A stretch of DNA of 7,142 nucleotides, from positions 1-7,142 of the forward strand of contig JAHWKP010000092.1 of assembly GCA_019347775.1 (NCBI GenBank), given 5' to 3'. Shown one piece after another: positions 1-5,920 of the stretch (the stretch's first letter is position 1; each line of letters opens with the position of its first letter). A program made the position numbers and the translations under genes. Below the pieces are notes generated by a model. It made no database searches and was not told where the DNA came from. It saw nothing but the letters and a program-made list of their open reading frames with translations. This DNA is from Actinomycetota bacterium (GTDB lineage: Bacteria > Actinomycetota > Acidimicrobiia > Acidimicrobiales > JAHWKP01).

Positions 1-122
1 CGGCCGGGCCCGATCTCGAGCACCTCGTCGTCGGGCCCCGCACCGAGCGCGTCCACGATCTTGCGCTGGATGTTGGGGTCGACCAGGAAATTCTGGCCGA
101 GAGAGCGCTTCGGGCGCGCCAT
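1..122 (-). CDS. rsmA: 16S rRNA dimethyladenosine transferase RsmA/KsgA, N-terminal part
   Basis: Cytoplasmic methyltransferase that uses S-adenosylmethionine to dimethylate two adjacent adenosines near the 3' end of 16S rRNA during 30S maturation. The first 40 residues are visible and the gene runs off the left edge, against a usual family length of about 260-290. The N-terminal KRSLGQNFLVDPNI (residues 5-18) is the family signature, followed by the start of the SAM-binding motif I, VLEIGPG (residues 34-40). The ATG at 122-120 is the only sensible start: an in-frame TGA lies just upstream at 134-132, and a GAGG at 133-130 sits 7 nt before the ATG. That TGA is the stop of a preceding minus-strand frame, so translation is probably coupled. 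Identification is firm; everything past residue 40 is unseen. Confidence 0.92.
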   Translation of the reverse strand, partial: MARPKRSLGQNFLVDPNIQRKIVDALGAGPDDEVLEIGPG

Positions 123-129
123 GCTGCGG

Positions 130-133
130 CCTC
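130..133 (-). promoter_or_regulatory. Ribosome binding site of rsmA overlapping an upstream stop codon
   Basis: GAGG on the minus strand, 7 nt before the rsmA ATG. It shares bases with the TGA (134-132) that closes the preceding minus-strand frame, an arrangement typical of translational coupling. It supports both the rsmA start and the reality of the upstream reading frame. Confidence 0.6.
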
Positions 134-221
134 AGCCGCGGACGAGGAGCGCGGTGCGGTCGTCCGGCGGCGTGTCGATGGGTCGCTGGCTGGCTTCCAG
201 GAACAGCTGGGCGAGCAGGTC
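132..221 (-). pseudogene. C-terminal remnant of an unidentified gene upstream of rsmA
   Basis: About 29 codons read toward rsmA and end at TGA 134-132. Residues include LLAQLFLEASQRPIDTPPDD and the terminus ALLVRG. Almost every third codon position is G or C, as in the real genes of the window, and the stop forms part of the rsmA ribosome binding site; both argue that this is the true end of a gene. I do not recognise the protein. Its upstream part is missing: beyond about position 222 the same DNA encodes, on the other strand, a clear subtilisin-like protease segment, so the open frame continuing there is antisense shadow. An in-frame ATG at 233-231 would give a 33-residue protein, so an intact tiny gene cannot be excluded. 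I consider it less likely because its first codons fall within the protease-coding segment and no good ribosome binding site precedes it. Confidence 0.4.
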
Positions 222-233
222 GCCGCCGCTCAT
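205..233. other. Probable breakpoint joining two truncated genes
   Basis: To the left, a minus-strand frame leads into rsmA. To the right, a plus-strand frame reads as the back half of an S8 protease. Protease similarity begins abruptly at the codons for AAAHVAG (222 onward). The residues just before it read GEQV, where an S8 enzyme should have GTSM with the catalytic serine. Both genes lose their 5' parts at the same place. No long repeat or mobile-element end is visible. It could be a genuine deletion or inversion joint or a misassembly; sequence alone cannot decide. Confidence 0.55.
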
Positions 234-785
234 GTCGCGGGCGTTGCCGCCATCCTCCGCGGTCTCGGGCAGACGCCCCGGCAGACAGCCGAGCGTCTCC
301 TCAACAGCTCGACCGAGGCTGGCCCGCGGGGTCCGGACGAAACCTTCGGAGCGGGCCTGCTGAACGCCAGCGAAGCAGTGAAAGGACTGCCCCCGGACCG
401 GCGAGAGTCGCGCGGGACAACCACCACGACCACAGCAGCCGGAGGCGCGTCGTCGGGAACTGCCGGCAGGCAGGGCAGCGGTCAGCCGGGACGAGAGGCC
501 CGGCCTCCTACCGGGACGGCTGTCCCGCCCGACGTGGTCCAACCAGGAACGCCCGCCGGTGCGGCGGAATCTCCCGCCTCGCAACCGGGGCCTTCCGATC
601 CTGAGCCCCCCGTCAGCGATGACATCACCGGTGGTCTGGCCGCCCAGGAACTCGATGAGATGCCGGGAAAGCTGCCGGTGCTGCCGATCGTGGCCTTCCT
701 GCTGGTGGTTGGCAGCGCCACCATCACGTGGGCGATGCGGCGTCGCGTGGTCGATGCGCCTGTCGATGCGGAGCTCAACTCGTGA
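222..785 (+). pseudogene. 3' fragment of a C-terminally membrane-anchored subtilisin-like (S8) serine protease
   Basis: About 187 residues of the C-terminal part of a peptidase S8 protein. At 222-257 it encodes AAAHVAGVAAIL, the helix that follows the catalytic serine in subtilases. Next come LLNSST (297-314) and FGAGLLNASEAV (345-380), the usual end of the S8 domain. A Pro/Gly/Thr/Ser-rich, probably disordered linker follows (about 384-640). A hydrophobic segment (672-737, VLPIVAFLLVVGSATITWAM) precedes RRR and a short tail, fitting a membrane anchor with the tail inside and the protease domain outside, an architecture also seen in mycosins. The catalytic Asp and His regions and the GTSM serine motif are absent. 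The frame stays open to position 3, but that stretch is antisense to rsmA and has no protease character. No start codon or promoter can be assigned, so the fragment is probably inactive. Its stop overlaps the convergent dapE end by 11 bp. Confidence 0.72.
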
Positions 786-1845
786 GCAGCTTCTCCAGCG
801 CCGAGTAGCACGCATCCAGCTGTTCGCGGGGAACCCTCTCGCCGGCGCTGTGAGCCACGTTGGGATCGCCCGGTCCGAAGTTGGTAGCGGGCACACCGTG
901 GGCGGAGAAGAACGACACGTCCGTCCAGCCGAGTTTGGCCTTGGGCGCCTGTCCCGTGGACGCCACCAGCTCCTTCAGCAGCGGATGGTCGAGGGACGGC
1001 GACGCGGCTGCCGAGCAGTCGAGCATGCTGAACCCGTCTCCCGCCTTCTCGTCGACGGCGTCGCCGAGTAGTTCCCGGACCGCGGCCATCGCTGTTTCGG
1101 GCGTTCGATCGGGGGCGAAGCGGTGATTCAGAACGAGCCGGGCCCGGTCGGGCACGACGTTGTACGCGACGAAGCCCTCCACGGCCACGGCCTGTAGCGA
1201 CTCCTTGAACTGGCAGCCGTCGATCTCGGGCTCACGCGGTTCATAGGCCGCAGCCCGCTCCAGCACGGGCCCGAGCCGATGCACAGCGTTGCGCCCCATC
1301 CACGGCCGGGCCGTGTGGGCTCGCTCCCCCGTCATCAGAACTTCGAACCGGGCCGTGCCCTGGCATCCGGCCTCGACGACCGCACCCGTGGGCTCGCCCA
1401 GGATGGCCGCATCCGCCGCGACGAGATCGGGCTCATCGCGCAGGAGTTGAACCAGCCCGTTGTGCTCCTGCTCCACTTCCTCGCAGACATAGAACACGAA
1501 GCTGAGGTCGACCGTGGGCTCGGTCACCCGTCGGGCCAGCTCGAGCATGACGGCCAGCCCGCCCTTCATGTCGGCCGAGCCCAGTCCCCAGAGGGTGTCG
1601 CCGTCGATCCTCGAGCGGTCGTTGCCGTTCGGAGGAACCGTATCTAGGTGCCCGGCCAACAGCAGCCGCTGGCCCTGACCAAGCGCCGTACGCGCCACAA
1701 CGTTGTCGCCGACGCGCCGGACCTCGAGCGAGGTGTGCTCACGCAGGAAAGTCTCGACGTGATCGGCCAGAGCGGATTCGTGATGGCTGACCGAGGCGAT
1801 GTCCACCAGTTCGGCCGTGCGGAGAAGCAGGTCGGGCGTGTTCAT
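775..1845 (-). CDS. dapE: Succinyl-diaminopimelate desuccinylase DapE
   Basis: Cytoplasmic M20-family metallohydrolase that removes succinate from N-succinyl-LL-2,6-diaminopimelate to give LL-diaminopimelate, the DapF substrate. It has 356 residues, the usual length for actinobacterial DapE. Metal and catalytic motifs are complete: AGHLDTVP with H66 and D68, GSADMKGG with D92, CEEVE with E122 (general base) and E123, GEPTG with E151, and AHSAGE with H332 near the end. RAHTARPWMGRNAVH (residues 175-189) belongs to the dimerisation domain and carries H177. The ATG at 1845-1843 overlaps the dapD stop as ATGA, and a weak GGGG lies about 7 nt upstream, so the two are probably translationally coupled. 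The frame is open further upstream, but that part is antisense-like shadow over dapD. It is the last gene of the minus-strand train, and its 3' end overlaps the convergent protease fragment. No terminator is evident. Confidence 0.96.
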   Translation of the reverse strand: MNTPDLLLRTAELVDIASVSHHESALADHVETFLREHTSLEVRRVGDNVVARTALGQGQRLLLAGHLDTVPPNGNDRSRIDGDTLWGLGSADMKGGLAVMLELARRVTEPTVDLSFVFYVCEEVEQEHNGLVQLLRDEPDLVAADAAILGEPTGAVVEAGCQGTARFEVLMTGERAHTARPWMGRNAVHRLGPVLERAAAYEPREPEIDGCQFKESLQAVAVEGFVAYNVVPDRARLVLNHRFAPDRTPETAMAAVRELLGDAVDEKAGDGFSMLDCSAAASPSLDHPLLKELVASTGQAPKAKLGWTDVSFFSAHGVPATNFGPGDPNVAHSAGERVPREQLDACYSALEKLLTS

Positions 1846-2660
1846 GCAGTCGCCCCGTGCTCGCGGAGGATGGCGTTCAGGCCTGCCTTGTCGTGGCGTT
1901 CGCCCTCCGGCAGACGCCGCACGATCAATGCGCAGGCCAGTCCGAAAGTGCCACCCCCGTATTGGCGGGGTCTGGTTGCCTGGACGACGAGGGACCACGG
2001 TGGGACGACGCCGCGTCCCACTTCTTCACCGGTCTCGGCATCTATGACCGGTATGGATGGGCTCAGGACCACACCGGCGCCGAGAAATGATCCCCGTCCC
2101 ACCCTCGCGCCATCCACCACCATGCACCGGCTGCCGATGACACAGTCGTCCTCGACGATCACCGGCACAGCGCCGGGCGGCTCGAGGACACCGCCGATGC
2201 CCACGCCGCCCGACAGGTGGACGTTGGAACCGATCTGAGCACAGGATCCGACGGTGGCCCAGGTGTCGACCATCGTCCCCGATCCCACCCAAGCGCCGAT
2301 GTTCACGTAACTGGGCATGAGGATCACGCCCCGCTCGAGATAGGACCCCCAGCGGGCCGACGCGCCGGGCACGACCCGCACGCCGAGGGCGTCGTAGTTG
2401 CGCTTCAGCGGGATCTTGTCCCGGTACTCGAAAGGCCCCGCCTCCAGGGTGTCCATGCCCGACAGCGGGAACAGCAGGTTGATCGCTTGCCGTAGCCACT
2501 CGTTCACCACCCACTCGCCATCACGGGGCTCAGCCACGCGCGCTTCCCCGCGGTCGAGCAGAGTTATGGCTTCATGGACGACTTCTCTGGCGTCGCCGTC
2601 GGCAGGGCCGAGTTCGGCCCGCCTTTGCCAAAGCTCGCCGATCTGTTCCTGGAGGCTCAC
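1842..2660 (-). CDS. dapD: Tetrahydrodipicolinate N-succinyltransferase DapD
   Basis: Transfers succinate from succinyl-CoA to tetrahydrodipicolinate, the committing step of the succinylase branch of lysine/diaminopimelate synthesis; active as a trimer of left-handed beta-helices in the cytoplasm. It has 272 residues, nearly equal to the E. coli enzyme and colinear with it. The N-terminal helical domain has LLDRGEARVAEP (residues 34-45). The hexapeptide-repeat core has LMPSYVNIGAWV (114-125), GTMVDTWATVGSCAQIG (128-144, with D132 matching the E. coli catalytic Asp141) and HLSGGVGIGGVLEP (148-161). This is the proteobacterial-type DapD, not the longer type known from mycobacteria. At the place of E. 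coli Glu189 there is Met180, in SRCMVVDG. The start is GTG at 2660-2658, chosen by colinearity; the ribosome binding site is weak. It lies 70 bp after dapC and overlaps dapE by ATGA. Confidence 0.96.
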   Translation of the reverse strand: MSLQEQIGELWQRRAELGPADGDAREVVHEAITLLDRGEARVAEPRDGEWVVNEWLRQAINLLFPLSGMDTLEAGPFEYRDKIPLKRNYDALGVRVVPGASARWGSYLERGVILMPSYVNIGAWVGSGTMVDTWATVGSCAQIGSNVHLSGGVGIGGVLEPPGAVPVIVEDDCVIGSRCMVVDGARVGRGSFLGAGVVLSPSIPVIDAETGEEVGRGVVPPWSLVVQATRPRQYGGGTFGLACALIVRRLPEGERHDKAGLNAILREHGATA

Positions 2661-2730
2661 CGTCCGGTTTCTACTCGCGCCGCCGCCGTTCCAAGGACGT
2701 GGCTGCCCCTGGGATGACGGTATATCCGCC

Positions 2731-3813
2731 TCAGAAGGTCGACTCCGACAGTCGAGCGAGCACCCGATCGATGGCCTCGTCCGGCGAGGTCATGGCGATT
2801 CGGACATGGGCCGTCCCGCTGGTTCCGTACAGCGCGCCGGGCGCGACGACTGCGCCGGCGGCCTCGGCGAGTCGGCTGGCCAGGGCCCATCCGTCGCCGT
2901 CCGGGGAACGCACCCACAGGTAAATGCCCCCGGCAGGAAGCTCCACATCGGATAATCCCCACGCTCGCAAGCCGGCTGCGAATCGCTCCAAGCGGGCGCG
3001 GTATCGCTCGGCCTGGGCGGCGGCGTGGGCGTCGTCGTCGAGGGCGGCGGCGGCTGCCTCCTGCACGGGTCCGGGCACCATGAGCCCTGCATGCCGGCGG
3101 ACTTCGACGAGGTGTTCCATCAACTCACCATCCCCGGCGAAGAACCCGGCCCGCAAGCCTGCGAGGTTGGAGCGCTTCGATAGCGAGTGCAGCGCCAGCA
3201 CCGGCCCGCCCGGGTACTCGAGGATGGTGTGGGGGTCATCCTGCCAGGTCAGCTCGGCGTAGCACTCGTCCGACAGCACGGGAGTTTCGTTCCCGGCGGC
3301 CCAGGAAGCGGCTGCCTCGAGGTCGTCGAGCTGGCCGGTCGGGTTCGACGGACTGTTCACCCAACGGCACAGCGCCGGACCTGCCGTCGGCGAGAACGCG
3401 ACCGCGTCGACGCCAGCGAAGAAGGCGCCCATCGCATAACTCGGATACGCGAGATCGGGATGGAGCACCGGCCCGGCGCCTGGGTTGAGCAGCCGCAACC
3501 ACGACGGCAGGCCGGCTACGAGCTCCTTGGTGCCTACGCAGGCGGCGACCTGGGCGGGATCCACTGCGACGCCGAAGCGCCGTTGCATCCAACCCGCAGC
3601 CGCTTCGCGGAAGCGCGGCGTGCCGGGCGATGGTGGGTAACCCCGTTCCGCGCCGGAGGATCCGAGAATCTTCAGAACGCCAGCGGGGGGTGGATCGCAC
3701 GGCGTGCCGATCGAAAGGTCGACTACTTCCCCGCCGGCCGACGAAGCCAGGCGGTGGAGCTCACCGAGGGTGGCATGGGGGTAGGGCGGAAGCGCCCTGG
3801 GTTCGGCGCTCAG
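2731..3813 (-). CDS. dapC: N-succinyldiaminopimelate aminotransferase DapC, probable CTG start
   Basis: PLP-dependent class I/II aminotransferase that converts N-succinyl-2-amino-6-ketopimelate to N-succinyl-LL-diaminopimelate using glutamate. It has 360 residues from the start proposed here. Visible are the N-terminal LPPYP and VDLSIGTPCDPPP (residues 31-43), GYPPSPGTP (58-66), NSPSNPTG (153-160), SDECYAE (181-187, D182 contacting the PLP nitrogen) and HSLSKRSNLAGLR (209-221) with the Schiff-base Lys213. The only ATG in the region, at 3588, would remove the first 75 residues, including the conserved SIGTP segment. No in-frame ATG, GTG or TTG exists upstream of it. A CTG at 3813-3811 overlaps the hflX TGA as CTGA, mirroring the ATGA overlaps elsewhere in this train, and gives a family-like N-terminus, so I place the start there. 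No clear ribosome binding site precedes it. Function is firm, start codon probable. Confidence 0.92.
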   Translation of the reverse strand: MSAEPRALPPYPHATLGELHRLASSAGGEVVDLSIGTPCDPPPAGVLKILGSSGAERGYPPSPGTPRFREAAAGWMQRRFGVAVDPAQVAACVGTKELVAGLPSWLRLLNPGAGPVLHPDLAYPSYAMGAFFAGVDAVAFSPTAGPALCRWVNSPSNPTGQLDDLEAAASWAAGNETPVLSDECYAELTWQDDPHTILEYPGGPVLALHSLSKRSNLAGLRAGFFAGDGELMEHLVEVRRHAGLMVPGPVQEAAAAALDDDAHAAAQAERYRARLERFAAGLRAWGLSDVELPAGGIYLWVRSPDGDGWALASRLAEAAGAVVAPGALYGTSGTAHVRIAMTSPDEAIDRVLARLSESTF

Positions 3814-5102
3814 GACGCCACGGCGAACTCGGCGTAGGTCGACGCCCGGCTCGGCCCCAGCCGGGCGCGGATCCGAGTTCCTCGTTCCTCGTGGGCCTCG
3901 CTCAGCACCTCCCCTTCGCGGTGGATCGCGGCCAACACGTCGCCTCGCTCGAAGGGCACGAGGAACTCCGCCACGGGGCGCAGTACGCGCAGCCGGTCGC
4001 CGATGGCGGCGATCAGTTCGTCGATGCCTTCACCGGTGGCGGCAGACATCGCCACCGAACCGGGATTGGCGCCGACCAACCGCTTGGCTTCGAGTGGCTC
4101 CAGGTCAGCCTTGTTGAAGGCGAGCAGCTCCGGCACATCCGCTGCGCCGATCTCCTCCAAGACCTCGCGCACGGCCTTGAGCTGGTCGATGGGCTCCGCC
4201 GCTGACGCGTCGACCACGTGGACCAGCAGGTCGGCCTCGGATGCGACCTCGAGGGTCGAGCGGAAGGCCTCGACCAGATCGTGGGGCAGCTTGCGCACGA
4301 AGCCCACGGTGTCGGATAGCAGGACGGCCTCGCCGCCGGGCAGCTCGAGCCGGCGAGTCCGAGGATCGAGCGTGGCGAACAGCCGGTCGGCCACGGCCAC
4401 GCCGGCGTCCGTGAGACGGTTGAGCACCGAGGACTTCCCGGCGTTCGTGTATCCCACCAGCGACACCATGGGCAGACCCGAACGATGACGGGCCCGCCGC
4501 TGCGTACGCCTCGTCTTGGTGAGGTTCTTGAGGTCGGCCTCGAGCTTCGTAATCCGTCGCTGCAGACGGCGGCGATCGACCTCGAGCTGGGTTTCACCAG
4601 GACCTCGGGAGCCGATGGGGGCTCGGGCGCCCCCAGCGGTGGCGCCGCCGGCCTGCTGTGAGAGCTGCTTGCCGCGGCCGCGGAGGCGCGGCAGGCGGTG
4701 CCGCAGAAGCGCCAGTTCGACCTGGGCCTTGCCCTCCTGGGTGCGGGCCGTCTGGGCGAAGATGTCGAGGATCACGTCGGTGCGATCGATGGCCGTGCGC
4801 CCCAGGATCTTCTCCAGATTGCGCTGCTGGGCCGGAGTCAACTCGTCGTCGAAGACCACGGTGTCGGAGTCGACCGCGAGCGACACCCGGTGAAGTTCCT
4901 CGGCCTTGCCCTTACCGACATAAGTCGCCGGATCGGGCGCGTCACGGCGCTGCACGATGCGGGCTTGGACATCGGCCCCCGCGGTATCGACGAGCCGGGC
5001 GAGCTCGTCGAGGCTCTCGTCGACCGCCTCGGGAGTCCGGCCGGGGAAGATCACGCCGACCAGCACGATCTTCTCCCGGAAGGTTCTCTCGATGAGACTC
5101 AT
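3810..5102 (-). CDS. hflX: GTPase HflX
   Basis: Ribosome-associated GTPase of the Obg/HflX group; in other bacteria it binds the 50S subunit and splits stalled 70S ribosomes under stress. It has 430 residues. The N-terminal HflX domain includes YVGKGKAEEL (61-70), DDELTPAQQRNLEKI (85-99) and DRTDVILDIFAQTARTQEGK (106-125). A Gly/Ala-rich loop (151-160) precedes the family signature GSRGPGETQLEVDRRR (164-179), followed by a coiled-coil segment. The G domain has G1 GYTNAGKS (217-224), a switch threonine in FATLDP (242-247), G3 DTVGF (264-268), G4 NKAD (330-333) and G5 SAATGEG (353-359). All GTP-binding motifs are intact. The ATG at 5102-5100 overlaps the dapF stop as ATGA and has AGGA (5113-5110) 7 nt upstream. 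The stop overlaps the proposed dapC CTG. No long N-terminal extension is present. Confidence 0.97.
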   Translation of the reverse strand: MSLIERTFREKIVLVGVIFPGRTPEAVDESLDELARLVDTAGADVQARIVQRRDAPDPATYVGKGKAEELHRVSLAVDSDTVVFDDELTPAQQRNLEKILGRTAIDRTDVILDIFAQTARTQEGKAQVELALLRHRLPRLRGRGKQLSQQAGGATAGGARAPIGSRGPGETQLEVDRRRLQRRITKLEADLKNLTKTRRTQRRARHRSGLPMVSLVGYTNAGKSSVLNRLTDAGVAVADRLFATLDPRTRRLELPGGEAVLLSDTVGFVRKLPHDLVEAFRSTLEVASEADLLVHVVDASAAEPIDQLKAVREVLEEIGAADVPELLAFNKADLEPLEAKRLVGANPGSVAMSAATGEGIDELIAAIGDRLRVLRPVAEFLVPFERGDVLAAIHREGEVLSEAHEERGTRIRARLGPSRASTYAEFAVAS

Positions 5103-5920
5103 GCGGTGATCCTGTCCGAGTCGACCTGTACTCGGCCTATGAATTTCGCCGGACCTCTCAAAACGGCGCTGCCGTCGGCCCCGTGAGTGACCGTGACGGC
5201 GCCGCCGGGCATGACCACTTCGACTTCATTGCCCGACATCCCCCAGCTGCGGGTTGCTGCCGCGACCGCGACCGCACCGGATCCGCAGGCGCGGGTCTCC
5301 CCCACGCCGCGCTCCCAGACCCGCATGTGGACGCGCCCACCGTCGAGTCGAATGGCCTCGAGGTTGACCGGCTCACCTACCACCTCGACCGATTGGCGCT
5401 CCATGAAGGCGGCCTGGAGGACGTCGAGGTCAGCCACGACCACGACCAGATGCGGGTTACCGGTGTCGACGCTGGCCGCCCGGGAGGCGCCAGCCGGCTG
5501 GAAGGCTCGGAACGCTCCGGGGTCGGCCTCTTTGACATGAGGTACTCCCATTGACACCGACACGTTCCGTAGACCCGGCCTGCTCTCGGCCTCGACCGAG
5601 AGGGAACGGATCTGGCCCCCAGTGCGGACCAGTAGATCCGCAGTGGTGATGCCGGCATCGACGGCGGCCTGAGCGAGGCAGCGGAGTCCGTTGCCCGAGG
5701 TCTCGGCGACGGAGCCGTCCGCGTTCCAGACGGTGAGATCGAGATCTGCGCCGTCGTCGCCCTTCGATGCGTGCAGGAGACCGTCCGCACCGATCCCGGT
5801 GCGTCGATCACAAAGCGCCCGAGCCAGCTCCGCCGTCACAGTCGTCTCCCGGCCAGGGTCGAGGAGCACTAGGAAGTCGTTTTCCAAGCCGTGGTGCTTG
5901 GTGAGACGGAGAACTGTCAT
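5099..5920 (-). CDS. dapF: Diaminopimelate epimerase DapF
   Basis: PLP-independent two-base epimerase converting LL-diaminopimelate to the meso form used for peptidoglycan cross-linking and, after decarboxylation, lysine. It has 273 residues, the usual length. The two catalytic cysteines are present: C81 in SGNGLRC and C212 in ETRACGSG. Substrate-binding motifs HGLENDF (residues 10-16), TGIGADG (41-47), WNADGS (65-70), GNPHLV (154-159) and WERGVGETRACGSG (202-215) are intact. The ENDF form, in place of GNDF, is familiar from actinobacteria. The ATG at 5920-5918 overlaps the miaA TGA as ATGA, with GGGA 6 nt upstream; the longer open frame above it is shadow over miaA. The stop overlaps the hflX ATG in the same way. 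It is separated from dapC, dapD and dapE only by hflX, so the late steps of diaminopimelate synthesis are likely co-transcribed. Confidence 0.97.
   Translation of the reverse strand: MTVLRLTKHHGLENDFLVLLDPGRETTVTAELARALCDRRTGIGADGLLHASKGDDGADLDLTVWNADGSVAETSGNGLRCLAQAAVDAGITTADLLVRTGGQIRSLSVEAESRPGLRNVSVSMGVPHVKEADPGAFRAFQPAGASRAASVDTGNPHLVVVVADLDVLQAAFMERQSVEVVGEPVNLEAIRLDGGRVHMRVWERGVGETRACGSGAVAVAAATRSWGMSGNEVEVVMPGGAVTVTHGADGSAVLRGPAKFIGRVQVDSDRITA

Noticed and set aside
3..221. The plus-strand protease frame stays open all the way to the left edge, as if the protease N-terminus were there.
   Set aside because: That DNA is the antisense of rsmA and its upstream frame; the translation has no S8 Asp, His or Ser motifs. 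GC-rich DNA commonly leaves antisense frames open.
384..640. Pro/Gly/Thr-rich stretch considered as a non-coding or repeat region.
   Set aside because: It is in frame between the S8 domain end and a membrane helix, so a disordered protein linker explains it; no true tandem repeat unit is seen.
1279..2514. Plus- and minus-strand alternative frames over dapE and dapD, some more than 150 codons long.
   Set aside because: They overlap well-identified enzymes entirely and have compositions expected from out-of-frame GC-rich coding sequence.
2661..2730. Possible hairpin terminator after dapC (imperfect TCCCAGG / CCTTGGA pairing on the minus strand).
   Set aside because: The stem has a mismatch and an 11-nt loop with no following U-tract, and the next gene continues on the same strand in the same pathway.
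2731..3588. dapC taken as a 285-residue gene starting at ATG 3588.
   Set aside because: The 75 codons upstream encode conserved aminotransferase sequence (VDLSIGTP, GYPPSPGTP) in the same uninterrupted frame, so this would be an artificial truncation.
4003..4893. Long plus-strand open frames opposite hflX.
   Set aside because: They are antisense to a gene with complete GTPase motifs, have low-complexity Ser/Arg-rich translations, and show no recognisable domain.
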